Source of the DNA: a bacterium
Lineage (GTDB): Bacteria > SM23-81 > DAOVCL01
Length of the DNA stretch: 36,048 bases
Assembly: GCA_029932675.1 (NCBI GenBank)
Contig: JAOZPP010000030.1
Coordinates: 1-36,048 of the forward strand
Direction of reading: 5' to 3'
Part shown: positions 26,278-34,928 of the stretch, one piece after another
Layout of the letters: every line of letters starts with the position of its first letter
How positions within the stretch are numbered: the stretch's first letter is position 1
Notes under the pieces: generated by a model
The model's database searches: none
Told to the model about the DNA's origin: nothing
The model's input: the letters and a program-made list of their open reading frames with translations, nothing else
Position numbers and translations under genes: made by a program

Positions 26278-27078
26278 ATGAAGGTTGGATATGTTCAATT
26301 AGAACCGCGGTTTGGAGAGGTAGAGGGGAATATAAATAGGGCATTATCCCTTATGGAGGATAATGACGCCGACCTCTTTGTCCTTCCCGAACTCTTCAAT
26401 ACTGGATACATCTTCACCTCAAGGAAGGAGTTGGATGAGCTTGCTGAGGAGATACCCCAAGGGAAGACAGCAAAGGCCTTAGCCAAATTCTCTCAGAGGA
26501 GGGGAATTTCCTTGGTTGCTGGAATAGCAGAGAGGTCTCAGGAGGGGCTATTTAACTCTGCAATCTTGGTAAGCCCATCCGGTGTAAAGGGGGTTTACCG
26601 AAAGGTTCACCTCTTCTCCCAGGAGAAGAGGTTCTTCTCCCCTGGGAAGGAGGGGTTTGCTGTTTGGGATGTGGGGGGAGTGAAGATAGGGTTAATGGTC
26701 TGCTTTGACTGGATATTTCCAGAAGTGGCTAGGATTTTGGCCCTGAAGGGGGCAGAGGTAATTTGCCATCCAGCAAACCTTGTTCTTCCTTGGTGTCCGG
26801 AAGCTATGGTTACCAGAGCAGTAGAAAACAGGGTCTTTGTGGTCACTGCTAATCGGATAGGGAGGGAGAAGAGGGGAGGAAGGGAGTTGAGATTTACGGG
26901 GGAGAGTCAGATAGTTGCCCCGGGTGGGAAGATCCTTCTGCGTGCCTCCCCAGATAGGGAGGAGGTGGGTATAGCCGATATAGAACCGTCAATCTCCAAA
27001 GATAAGGCTGTAACTGGGGAAAACGACCTCTTTTCTGACAGAAGACCTGATCTCTATCACCAATTGGTGGGAAGATGA
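26278..27078 (+). CDS. Carbon-nitrogen hydrolase (nitrilase superfamily)
   Basis: The 266-residue product has the complete Glu-Lys-Cys triad: E38 in FVLPELFNTGY, K109 in YRKVHLFSQEKRFF, C142 in LMVCFDWIFPE. Later blocks (AENRVFVVTANRIG) are also family-like. Members are amidases or omega-amidases acting on small amides; the specific substrate cannot be fixed. It starts 3 nt after ahcY and overlaps the TPM-domain gene by 4 nt, so the three form one transcription unit. Confidence 0.9.
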   Translation: MKVGYVQLEPRFGEVEGNINRALSLMEDNDADLFVLPELFNTGYIFTSRKELDELAEEIPQGKTAKALAKFSQRRGISLVAGIAERSQEGLFNSAILVSPSGVKGVYRKVHLFSQEKRFFSPGKEGFAVWDVGGVKIGLMVCFDWIFPEVARILALKGAEVICHPANLVLPWCPEAMVTRAVENRVFVVTANRIGREKRGGRELRFTGESQIVAPGGKILLRASPDREEVGIADIEPSISKDKAVTGENDLFSDRRPDLYHQLVGR

Positions 27079-27827
27079 GGATAATAAGGATTGCCCTCTT
27101 CGTCGTTCTCCTTTTGCCTTTTGCCTTTTCCTTTGGGGGAGAGATCTCTCAACCAACTGGCTATATAAATGATTTTGCTGGGGTGATAGGTGGAAGCTAT
27201 ACCTCCCGTATCGAGTTCCTTATTAGAGAGCTAAAGGAGAAGACGGGTGCAGAGATAGCGGTAGTTACAATGCGTTCCCTCGGTGAGCTGAGCCCGGAGG
27301 AGTTTGCTAATGAGCTTTTCCAGAGATGGGGAATTGGCCAAAAGGGAAAGGACAATGGGGTTCTTATCCTCTTGTCTGTAGGCGACAGAAAGGTGAGGAT
27401 AGAACCTGGCTATGGTTTGGAGGGCGCTCTACCTGATGGGTTCTGTGGGGAGATAATAAGAAGGGTTATGCTTCCCCATTTTAGGAAAGGGGATTATGGA
27501 AAGGGGCTCTATTTAGGTACCGTAGCGGTGGCCCAAAGGGTGGCCTCAGAATATGGGGTGGAATTGTCCGATCGAGGTGGACGTCCCTTGCCACCCTATA
27601 CATCTCCGGCAAGATCCCGTTGTGGGGGCCTTCTTTCCGCTCTTGTCTTTATTTTCTTTTTTCTCCTTCTTCTCAAGGGGAGGTTTCTTTTTCCCTTCCT
27701 TTTAGGGATGGGGATGGGAAGGGGCTTTTGGAGCGGAGGTAGTTTTGGAGGAGGTGGGTTTGGTGGTGGATTTGGCGGATTTGGCGGTGGATCAAGTGGA
27801 GGAGGAGGGGCCACCGGAGGGTGGTAG
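27075..27827 (+). CDS. TPM-domain (YgcG/DUF477) membrane protein
   Basis: The 250-residue protein has an N-terminal signal peptide (IIRIALFVVLLLPFAFSFGG). A TPM domain follows (YINDFAGVIG, GAEIAVVTMRSLG, KDNGVLILLSVGDRKVRIEP, GYGLEGALPDGFCG). Then comes a hydrophobic segment (near residues 185-215) and a glycine-rich tail (GGGFGGGFGGFGGGSSGG). Such proteins are anchored with the TPM domain outside; roles in photosystem repair or acid phosphatase activity are known for plant and a few bacterial members, not transferable here. Its last 36 nt overlap the convergent permease gene. Confidence 0.88.
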   Translation: MRIIRIALFVVLLLPFAFSFGGEISQPTGYINDFAGVIGGSYTSRIEFLIRELKEKTGAEIAVVTMRSLGELSPEEFANELFQRWGIGQKGKDNGVLILLSVGDRKVRIEPGYGLEGALPDGFCGEIIRRVMLPHFRKGDYGKGLYLGTVAVAQRVASEYGVELSDRGGRPLPPYTSPARSRCGGLLSALVFIFFFLLLLKGRFLFPFLLGMGMGRGFWSGGSFGGGGFGGGFGGFGGGSSGGGGATGGW

Positions 27828-29129
27828 GCCAACCAGTTTCCTTAATCTTAGTTTAATATCTTTCCAGGATAGAAACTTAGTCTCCTTAACCCCCTTTATC
27901 AGAAGGTAAATCCCGCTCCCTCCAATAATTAGATTTGGGGTCCACATCGACCAGAGAGGAGGGATAAGGTTGCGATCTGCTAATTCCTCTCCTCCAATAA
28001 GGAAGGCCCAATAGAGGAGAAAAAAGCCCAAGCTTAAGCCAATTCCCACCCCAATTCCCCCTTTGTGAACCATTACTCCTAAGGGTGCGCCGATTAAGAT
28101 AAATACCAAACAGGCAAAGGGAATGGAAAACTTCTTGTAAACCTCAACCATATAGCTATTTTTCCTTCTGCGGGCAGACTCTATCAACCTTTCCTTTCCT
28201 TGGATAAGGGAAAGGGTCTTAGGATCTTGTTTCAAGAGTCCCTCCTTTAATTGCTCATTGGGGATAATCCCCTTTTTCTTCAAAATGTTGTTGATAGCCA
28301 TCTTCTCCCGAATTATCCTTTTCTCCTCTGCCTTAGCCCGCCGCAGGAGTTCCCCAATGCCGATCTCCCTGTCTCCCCTGTATTCCCGGTTAACTCTCCC
28401 CATCCCTCCTCCTTTTCCTCGAAGGGTGAGGGTATATTTCTTGAAGGTTAGTCTTCTATATTTACTTGGATCATCCTGGTCGACCTCATGTATTTCTCCA
28501 TTATATAGGTCCAAGGTAAGGGAATTTCCCTCCGGCGAGAAGGAGAGATTACCTTTCTGAGCTAAGATAGTCCGAGGTATCTTCCGATCCTTTTCCTCAT
28601 AGATGGTGATCCCTTCAATCTGAGGTCCCTTCCGACTCACCTTTCTCACCAAGATGCTATATCCTGGGAAGTCATTGATGAAAACCCCCTCCCTTATTCC
28701 CAAAGTGGGTTTAGTTCTCCCCAACTGAGCCCCTAAGACCCTGGCCCTGTGGTTAGTCCAGGGAAGCACATAGTTGTTGAAGAGGATGAGAAGAAGGGCC
28801 AGACTCAGGGAGGCAATGAGCGGAGCTGCTATAATTTGGTAAAGGCTTATTCCCGAGGATTTTATGGCGATTATCTCATTGTCTCCAGATAGTCGACCAA
28901 AGGCCATCAGGGTAGCTACTAACACAGCCATAGGGATGGAGAGAGCAAATATCCATCCTAAGTTAAAGAAGAATATCTCCAATACCATGGAAGCCCTTAC
29001 CCCCCTTCCTATTATCAAGTCGGCTATCTCTAAGATGAAATCGACTATTAAAATGAAGGTAATTACTGCTAAGCCGAAGAAGAAGGGGCCAATGTGCTCT
29101 CGGAGGATATACCTGGAAAGGATTCTCAT
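27792..29129 (-). CDS. LptF/LptG-family permease (YjgP/YjgQ)
   Basis: The family forms the membrane part of the LPS export ABC machine with LptB. The 445-residue product has the family layout: three N-terminal helices (including FALSIPMAVLVATLMAFGRL and the coupling SGDNEIIAIKSSGISLYQI), a periplasmic beta-jellyroll, and three C-terminal helices (FACLVFILIGAPLGVMVHKG). I cannot tell LptF from LptG. No LptB partner or second permease is adjacent. The last 36 nt overlap the TPM gene on the other strand. Confidence 0.93.
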   Translation of the reverse strand: MRILSRYILREHIGPFFFGLAVITFILIVDFILEIADLIIGRGVRASMVLEIFFFNLGWIFALSIPMAVLVATLMAFGRLSGDNEIIAIKSSGISLYQIIAAPLIASLSLALLLILFNNYVLPWTNHRARVLGAQLGRTKPTLGIREGVFINDFPGYSILVRKVSRKGPQIEGITIYEEKDRKIPRTILAQKGNLSFSPEGNSLTLDLYNGEIHEVDQDDPSKYRRLTFKKYTLTLRGKGGGMGRVNREYRGDREIGIGELLRRAKAEEKRIIREKMAINNILKKKGIIPNEQLKEGLLKQDPKTLSLIQGKERLIESARRRKNSYMVEVYKKFSIPFACLVFILIGAPLGVMVHKGGIGVGIGLSLGFFLLYWAFLIGGEELADRNLIPPLWSMWTPNLIIGGSGIYLLIKGVKETKFLSWKDIKLRLRKLVGLPPSGGPSSST

Positions 29130-29174
29130 ATAATTCGTCGATGGTTTCCTACTTTGGGTTGCAAATCCTTCTTT

Positions 29175-29203
29175 AAGATAGGATTAACAGGAGGGGTTGT
29201 CAA
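29175..29203 (-). promoter_or_regulatory. Promoter of the LptF/LptG-family gene
   Basis: TTGACA (29198-29203), a 17-nt spacer, TATCTT (29175-29180), about 45 nt ahead of the permease ATG. Confidence 0.65.
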
Positions 29204-29287
29204 GGCCCGATGTTTAAGGAAGGAATGTTCTCCACTTACGTTTTAGCCCCCGGGGTGGAGATCCCCTAAGCCAAAATCCTCATTGGG

Positions 29288-30217
29288 TCAATCTGCAATA
29301 TTTTCTGGAAGGAAGTAGTTACGGGGGTTTACTGGTGAGCCATTTATCCTTACCTCGTAATGGAGGTGGGGACCGGTGGACCTTCCGCTGTTGCCCACTC
29401 GGCCAATGAGCTGCCCTCTCTTCACTTCTTCTCCTATCCTAACTTCTACCTTTGAGAGATGGGCGTAGTAGGTTTGAACTCCCTTCCGGTGATCAATCTC
29501 TATATAGGTGCCAAATCCATTTTTGTCCCAGCCTATATTTCCCACCCGCCCATCTGCGGTTGCCCAGACCGGAGTGCCAATCTTTGCAGCAAAATCAATG
29601 CCATAGTGCGGTTTTAACTGACCAGTGAATGGGTCAATGTGCATGCCAAACCCGCGAGTAATATAGCCAATCGTGGGTTTAACCGAAGGAGTATGGGAGA
29701 GCAAATATTTCTTGTTTTTTAAGCTTTTCCAGATCTCTGCTATGCTCTCCTTCTCTAACTTGGCCTGACGGATGAACTTCTCTAAGTCGAAGTTGATCCT
29801 CTTCGCCTGTCGGGCAGTTTCCTCGTCGTAGAAGAAGAGGAGATCTGGCGCCCCCCCTCCCTCTCCTCCTACGCCCACTTCCCTTACTTGGGGACTAATC
29901 TCTGGAAGATCAGCCACCACCCTTAATGATTTCTCCCTTTGGGTTATCTCAGCAAGCTGAAGGTCGAGCTCCTGAACCCGCTCTTGAAACTGGGAAAGCC
30001 TCTCCTTGAGGATCTCATTCTCCTCAGAAAGCCTCTTGAGCTTAAGGGTCTGATAGGTGTGGGAAAAGTAGAAATGGGCAAAGAATACCCCTCCCCCAAA
30101 GAGGATGAGGAGAAGGCTAAGGAGGATAAGGAAGGAGCCAGGGGAGAATGACCTCTCCCAGACCGGCTTCTCCTTCCTATGGGGAATAACTACTATGGTT
30201 ACTGGATTTAACTTCAT
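29288..30217 (-). CDS. M23-family peptidase with N-terminal membrane anchor
   Basis: Predicted to cut peptidoglycan cross-links in the periplasm. The 309-residue protein has a membrane helix (FLILLSLLLILFGGGVFFA), a coiled coil (residues 60-100) and a C-terminal LytM domain with all zinc ligands: HYGIDFA (HxxxD) and GPHLHYEVR (HxH), plus YYAHLS. This contrasts with the degenerate copy at 15704-16390. It has its own canonical promoter. It lies next to the LptF/LptG gene but each has a promoter. Confidence 0.94.
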   Translation of the reverse strand: MKLNPVTIVVIPHRKEKPVWERSFSPGSFLILLSLLLILFGGGVFFAHFYFSHTYQTLKLKRLSEENEILKERLSQFQERVQELDLQLAEITQREKSLRVVADLPEISPQVREVGVGGEGGGAPDLLFFYDEETARQAKRINFDLEKFIRQAKLEKESIAEIWKSLKNKKYLLSHTPSVKPTIGYITRGFGMHIDPFTGQLKPHYGIDFAAKIGTPVWATADGRVGNIGWDKNGFGTYIEIDHRKGVQTYYAHLSKVEVRIGEEVKRGQLIGRVGNSGRSTGPHLHYEVRINGSPVNPRNYFLPENIAD

Positions 30218-30244
30218 TAACAGCCCTTTTATGGATTGAGGGCT

Positions 30245-30273
30245 ATTATAGCCTCTCGCTTCAATGCTGTCAA
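30245..30273 (-). promoter_or_regulatory. Consensus sigma70 promoter of the M23 peptidase
   Basis: TTGACA (30268-30273), a 17-nt spacer, TATAAT (30245-30250): a full match to both hexamers. Confidence 0.8.
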
Positions 30274-30390
30274 GAAAAATTTTAAAGATATGGAAATATA
30301 GACCTGGATTAGGCTATAAGAAACCGCAAGATTTCACAAGAGGAAAGGGCCACAACAATTGAGATTATACCTCAGAGGGTCCCCCCCTTT

Positions 30391-31038
30391 TTACAGCCTA
30401 ATCTTCTTGATGGCCAAAAAGCTGATTAGGTAGGTGGAAAGGAGGAATAGTAGGGCAAAGAGGAAGTTATCCATAACAAATAGGGGGGAGATTAGCTCCT
30501 GCAGGATCGAAAGGCAGATCAACACCATAAACAAGGTGAGGAAATAGGCGGCAATTAGGGCAAAGTGGATGCTCATAGCTATCATACAGTTGATGGTGAG
30601 GGACTTGATGAAGAGGAAGGCAAAGGTTGCTTGAAAGTAACGATAGGTTAGGACAGATATATCTATAGGCCAATTTAGGGATAGGCAAATTGCCCTAAAC
30701 AGGAGAGAGAGTGCGGTAAAGGCCCCCAGAAGGGGAAGGGTGCTGAGAAGATAGAAGAAGGCAAGGCCAACCCGTTGGTTAATGGGCAACCTAAGATAGA
30801 ATATGAGGTTAGCAGTGTTCCTTTTTATTATCTGTGATTCCATCAGAGCAGCAAAGAGAAAACCAACCAGGAGGAAGATGGGCTTATCCCCTTTCAGGTT
30901 AAGCCCTGACTCCCCGCCGAATACATAGACCAGCCCCACCAAGACCATTCCGGCATCGAGCTTAAAACTCTCTAAGAACAACCTGGCGTTGAGAGTGAGG
31001 AGCTGGAAATATCCGGCAAAGCGTGAAGTTTGCCTCAT
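30391..31038 (-). CDS. ABC-exporter membrane subunit (second), unrecognised family
   Basis: This 215-residue integral membrane protein has about five or six hydrophobic stretches (KPIFLLVGFLFAALMES, FFYLLSTLPLLGAFTALS, FALIAAYFLTLFMVLICL, FLFALLFLLSTYLISFLAI). There is no signature I recognise. Its ATG overlaps the stop of the preceding membrane gene by one base (TAATG). With that gene and the ATPase upstream it makes a classic ATPase plus two permeases exporter operon. Function is inferred from context alone. Confidence 0.7.
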   Translation of the reverse strand: MRQTSRFAGYFQLLTLNARLFLESFKLDAGMVLVGLVYVFGGESGLNLKGDKPIFLLVGFLFAALMESQIIKRNTANLIFYLRLPINQRVGLAFFYLLSTLPLLGAFTALSLLFRAICLSLNWPIDISVLTYRYFQATFAFLFIKSLTINCMIAMSIHFALIAAYFLTLFMVLICLSILQELISPLFVMDNFLFALLFLLSTYLISFLAIKKIRL

Positions 31039-31907
31039 TAGCTAATGAGCTTTAGCCTGTCCAGGATGAACCTGGACATTAGACCAATGGAGATGGATGT
31101 GGCAATTATGGTGACGAGAAGCAGAGAGGTAAGAAGGCCTAAATGCTGGATTATAAAGCGAGTACAGATACCGATCTGTTTTTGGGAAAACATCAGTTCT
31201 GTGAGAAAGCCAAAGCCTATGCAGAGGTAGATCCACAATGGCAGTTTATGGAAGAGCTTAAGCAGGTAAGGATATGACCTTTGGTTGAACTGGTTAAAGA
31301 CCTGAAAGGTGCAAATGTAGATAAAAACCAAAATGTAAAGGAGGGAAAGCCAAATATAATTGCCACTGATCTTAGAGATTGGATCGAAAATTAAAGATTT
31401 TTTTAACGGTATAGAAACAAATCCCGGTATCCCTCGCTCATTAAGCCCAAATCCGGTTAGGATGGTGATTGTATCGCCATCGGGAGCTACTGATTTGATG
31501 AACTCTATGTTCTTTAAGTCTGGCAGTTTCATAAACGTTGCCAAAAGAAAGCCGAGGACAGCCCAGGTAAACAAACCATAGATGCCCGTGGCCAACAGGT
31601 AGGAGAGGTATATCTTCCGACCAGAGATCGGCAAAACTTGAAAGTATCTGATGATCGGCACCCTCGAAGTCTCCTCTTCAGCATTCCCGGAATCCTTAAA
31701 GATATTCCCTACGAAATAATGGGCCAATACAGCAAGATAGAGCATCAGGGCGATGTGGTATCTATTCAGGCTTCTTTCCAGGTAGAAGAAGATGATCAGG
31801 ATAAAGATTACCAAAAAGGTAGGGTTATTTTGGGGATTGAAGAGGAATGTCTTCAGGAAAAACCAGACCAGCGAAGAAAGGGCATTTTTTCTTTCGCTCC
31901 TCTGCAT
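31038..31907 (-). CDS. ABC-exporter membrane subunit (first)
   Basis: The 289-residue product has about six hydrophobic segments (FLVIFILIIFFYLE, HIALMLYLAVLAHYFVG, LLATGIYGLFTWAVLGFLL, IWLSLLYILVFIYICTF and others). Between helices 2 and 3 there is a charged segment VLPISGRKIYLSYLLATG. That fits the 'LP' elbow seen in ABC-2-type permeases, where a short segment precedes the third helix. It starts 3 nt after the ATPase stop. Substrate unknown. Confidence 0.75.
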   Translation of the reverse strand: MQRSERKNALSSLVWFFLKTFLFNPQNNPTFLVIFILIIFFYLERSLNRYHIALMLYLAVLAHYFVGNIFKDSGNAEEETSRVPIIRYFQVLPISGRKIYLSYLLATGIYGLFTWAVLGFLLATFMKLPDLKNIEFIKSVAPDGDTITILTGFGLNERGIPGFVSIPLKKSLIFDPISKISGNYIWLSLLYILVFIYICTFQVFNQFNQRSYPYLLKLFHKLPLWIYLCIGFGFLTELMFSQKQIGICTRFIIQHLGLLTSLLLVTIIATSISIGLMSRFILDRLKLIS

Positions 31908-31910
31908 CTA

Positions 31911-32642
31911 TTACTCCCCTGAGAGGAGAGCCTCCTCCCTCGATAAACCATAATAATCGATGAATGTTTTTTCTACGGAATGCTTTAGTTTGCCAATCTG
32001 TTCATCAAGGCAGATCTGACCCTCCCGAATGATGATCACTCGGTCGGCGACCTTCTCTATATCGGAAAGGATATGGGAGGAGTAGAAGATTGTTGTGCCG
32101 TATTGGGCGTTCATCTCCTTCATCACCCGCAAGACCTTGAGGCGCATCACCACATCCAGGCCAATGAATGGCTCATCGAGGAGGAGGATGGTAGGCTGAC
32201 AACTGAAGCAGAGGGCGAGCTCCGCTAACCGCCTCTGCCCTTTGGAGACCGATCGCATCCGCTTGTCAGGGATGATCTCCCATTCCTCAATGAAACGGGA
32301 GAGTGCATCCCGGTTCCATTGGCTGTAGAGATGTTTGTAAAGATCAGCGATGTCTAACAGGGTGGCCCAAGGTAGGAGGCTCGGTTGCTCAGCTACAAAT
32401 CCAATCCTTCCCTTTGTAATGGCATCGAGATGGGTCGATGGTTTGCCTAAGATCTTCACTACACCCTGACCAAATGGTATAAATCCCATCAGGATATGCA
32501 AGAGGGTGGTCTTGCCCGCGCCGTTTGAGCCAATGAGCCCGACAGACTCACCCCTTGCCACTTTCAGATTCACATCCCGCAGGGCAGTCAAGGTTATGTA
32601 CTTCTTCGTCAGGCCATGAACTTCTATATGCATTATCGGCAT
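31911..32642 (-). CDS. ABC transporter ATP-binding protein (ABC-2 exporter type)
   Basis: The product contains Walker A GSNGAGKTTLL, the Q-loop region FVAEQPSLLP, a signature SVSKGQRRLAELAL (variant of LSGGQ as in many drug-export ATPases), Walker B ILLLDEPFIGLD and the H-loop SSHIL. The start is unclear: ATGs at 32642 and 32633 and a TTG at 32660 are all in frame and none has a clear ribosome site; I used 32642. The next two genes are membrane proteins, so it powers an exporter of unknown substrate. The final part (LKHSVEKTFIDYYGL) is variable. Confidence 0.92.
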   Translation of the reverse strand: MPIMHIEVHGLTKKYITLTALRDVNLKVARGESVGLIGSNGAGKTTLLHILMGFIPFGQGVVKILGKPSTHLDAITKGRIGFVAEQPSLLPWATLLDIADLYKHLYSQWNRDALSRFIEEWEIIPDKRMRSVSKGQRRLAELALCFSCQPTILLLDEPFIGLDVVMRLKVLRVMKEMNAQYGTTIFYSSHILSDIEKVADRVIIIREGQICLDEQIGKLKHSVEKTFIDYYGLSREEALLSGE

Positions 32643-32751
32643 TTGGGTTCTTACTGCCAAGGTTTAGGTGCTACCTGTTTGAACCAGGTGGAATTGGGAA
32701 TATAAATTAGAGACCAATAACTGCAGTTCTTAGGGTAAAAGTATAATAAGC

Positions 32752-33489
32752 TTATTGGCCTCTCCGTTTCTCCATTACTGCTATATAGATCCCCTGTTCT
32801 CCATCTATGAAGCCTCTGATCCCCCAACCAGTCCCTTTGAGGACAGCTCTCATCTCCTCTTTGGAGACCATCAGAAAATCTATCCAAGGGGTGACATATC
32901 TCTTGTACCTTATCCTGATTCTGGCCTCACCGGCCATCTTACCCCTTTCTCGGTTGCGCTGGTGATACCTGAGGTGCTCTGGTAGTTTGGTATCATAAGG
33001 ATCGCGGGTTTGGGCGATTATCCTCCCTCCCTCAGTGGTCATCTTATGAAACCTTCTTAGTATCCACTTGGCCCTTTTCGCGTTGCCAAGGAGCGCAAAG
33101 TTGTTGCCGAGCATCAATATGGTCTCGACCCCCCCCAGCCGCCTAGTGACCTTAGTGAGGGACAGGTTCCGAACCTTCTGCAGCCCTCTTGCCCGGCAAA
33201 CCTCTACAGCAAGCGGTGAATTATCTATACCCACAACATCGAATCCCTTTTCCTGCAAATAAAGGGAATGCCTACCAGCCCCACATCCTATATCCAGGAC
33301 CCGGCCCCTCACGTATTTCATCGCTTCTCTCTCCCATTTCGGCCAATCCTTATACTCCAGGAAGTAGAGCCGCGGGCCAGGAGAAAGGCTGAAGAAGCCA
33401 TCGTCCCTCTCCACTATCTCATATCCACCATTCCCTTTGAAGTAGTCAGAGATCTCATGTCCGAAGGCATCTTGCCAATCCTTTAGCAT
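32752..33489 (-). CDS. Class I SAM-dependent methyltransferase
   Basis: The 245-residue product has motif I VLDIGCGAGRHSLYL, an acidic end of strand 2 in FDVVGIDNSPLAVEV, and a later strand ETILMLGNNFALLG. The C-terminal half includes IRIRYKRYVTPWIDFL and GWGIRGFIDGEQGIYIAV, typical of small-molecule methyltransferases. It stands between the exporter and the oxoamine synthase, with 109 nt to the ABC ATPase. ATG at 33489 after GGAGAG. Substrate unknown. Confidence 0.85.
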   Translation of the reverse strand: MLKDWQDAFGHEISDYFKGNGGYEIVERDDGFFSLSPGPRLYFLEYKDWPKWEREAMKYVRGRVLDIGCGAGRHSLYLQEKGFDVVGIDNSPLAVEVCRARGLQKVRNLSLTKVTRRLGGVETILMLGNNFALLGNAKRAKWILRRFHKMTTEGGRIIAQTRDPYDTKLPEHLRYHQRNRERGKMAGEARIRIRYKRYVTPWIDFLMVSKEEMRAVLKGTGWGIRGFIDGEQGIYIAVMEKRRGQ

Positions 33490-33604
33490 CTCATCTCTCC
33501 AAGGTAAGCAAGTTATAGCAGTCGGTTAGGTTCATTCTTTGATTTCCACATGAAGATAAGCACTATCCCTCTCTTACCGCTTCCAGGCCGCTTTTCTGGT
33601 GCTA

Positions 33605-34783
33605 TTAGATTATCCCCAAATCCCTTCCCACCTTTCCAAACACCTCTAATACCCTATTTAACTCATCTTCAGTGTGGGTGGCCATATAGCTCGTCCTGAT
33701 TAGGGATCTTCCCGGAGGAACTGCAGGGGGGATAGCTGGATTAGCAAATATCCCCTCCTCAAAGAGCCTAAGCCAGAAGGTGAAGGTGTTCATCTGCTCT
33801 CCGATTATGACGGGGATGACCGGGGTCTGACTTCTGCCGGTATCAAAGCCCATATTATTGAACCCCTCCAACATCATCCGGGTGTTTTCCCAAAGTTTTC
33901 TTCTTCTCTCCGGTTCGTTCTTGATTATCTCCAAGGCAGCTAAAACAACGGCTACGGAGGCAGGAGGCGGGCTAGCACTAAAGATCAGGGCCCGGGAATT
34001 ATGTTTGATGAAATCTATTACCTCCGCCTTGGCCACAATGAACCCCCCGATGGAGGCGAAGGACTTGCTAAACGTTCCCATAATTATATCCACTTCTTCC
34101 ATCAAACCAAAATGCTCTGCGGTGCCCCGGCCATTTTCCCCTAAGACCCCTATGGAATGGGCATCATCTACCATGACCCTTGCGGCATACTTTTTTGCTA
34201 ACCGCACTATGTGGGGCAGATCCGCGATGTCCCCCTCCATAGAGAAAATGCCATCTACAACGATGAGCTTTCCCTTCCCCTCGCAAGACTTAAGGGCCCT
34301 CTCCAGATCCTCCATATCGTTGTGTTTAACCTTCAAAAGTTTGCCAAAGGCAAGTCTACAGCCATCCAAGATGCTGGCATGGTCAGCTCGATCGGTGATC
34401 ACTACATCCCCCCTACCTACTAAGGTAGAGATCGTTCCCAGGTTGGTCAGAAAACCTGTGGAGAAGACTAAGGCTGCTTCCTTCCCCATGAACTCGGCCA
34501 ATTTTGCCTCGAGTTCCTCATGGATATCCAAAGTGCCATTCAAGAACCTTGAGCCCGTGCATCCACTTCCGTATTTTTTCACTGCCTGTATAGCCGCTTC
34601 CTTTAATTTGGGATGGGAGGTGAGACCCAAATAGTTATTTGAGCCTATCATAATCATCCTCCTCCCCCTTATGGTTACCTGAGACCCTTGCCCAGACTCT
34701 ATGGGTTGGAAATAGGGGTAGTAACCAGCTCTTCTAGCCTCTTGGGCAGCAGTATAGCGGAAACATTTTTCGAAGATATCCAT
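33605..34783 (-). CDS. Alpha-oxoamine synthase (PLP), serine-palmitoyltransferase-like
   Basis: These PLP enzymes join an amino acid to an acyl-CoA with loss of CO2 (KBL, BioF, HemA or SPT). The 392-residue product has K240 in [14 protein letters not shown]135 in [10 protein letters not shown], and the cofactor Asp in [11 protein letters not shown], all normal. The N-terminal [10 protein letters not shown] and the C-terminal [16 protein letters not shown] look closer to bacterial serine-palmitoyltransferase-like members than to KBL or BioF, but I cannot decide by eye. No bio genes or threonine dehydrogenase are nearby. It has its own promoter region with a palindrome. ATG at 34783 after GAGGGAGG. 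Confidence 0.85.
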   Translation of the reverse strand: MDIFEKCFRYTAAQEARRAGYYPYFQPIESGQGSQVTIRGRRMIMIGSNNYLGLTSHPKLKEAAIQAVKKYGSGCTGSRFLNGTLDIHEELEAKLAEFMGKEAALVFSTGFLTNLGTISTLVGRGDVVITDRADHASILDGCRLAFGKLLKVKHNDMEDLERALKSCEGKGKLIVVDGIFSMEGDIADLPHIVRLAKKYAARVMVDDAHSIGVLGENGRGTAEHFGLMEEVDIIMGTFSKSFASIGGFIVAKAEVIDFIKHNSRALIFSASPPPASVAVVLAALEIIKNEPERRRKLWENTRMMLEGFNNMGFDTGRSQTPVIPVIIGEQMNTFTFWLRLFEEGIFANPAIPPAVPPGRSLIRTSYMATHTEDELNRVLEVFGKVGRDLGII

Positions 34784-34819
34784 ACCTCCCTCTCATCTAA
34801 AAAGGGTTTCTTAGAGCTG

Positions 34820-34835
34820 TGATAGTGCACTATCA
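34820..34835. promoter_or_regulatory. 16-bp perfect palindrome, operator candidate for the oxoamine synthase gene
   Basis: TGATAGTGCACTATCA is perfectly symmetric and lies 12 nt downstream of a TATAAT (34847-34852, minus strand) whose -35 is weak. It would cover about +5 to +20 of the transcript, a usual repressor position. Its half-site TGATAGTG also occurs twice, as direct repeats, at 2425-2448. Confidence 0.6.
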
Positions 34836-34928
34836 AAAGTTTTATGATTATAAGGTTCCTCTGTGAAAATCAGAGGAGCAATAGTTGGAGACTCAGTTAC
34901 CTTATGGTGCTATTTGTAAAGTCATCCT

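Noticed and set aside
30300-30400. Rho-independent terminator after the exporter operon
   Set aside because: There is a 9-bp complementary pair around AGCCTAATC, but the arms are about 80 nt apart and no T-run follows in the right place.
33858-34634. 258-codon plus-strand frame opposite the oxoamine synthase
   Set aside because: It is antisense to an enzyme with all PLP residues intact; its length follows from base composition of the real gene.
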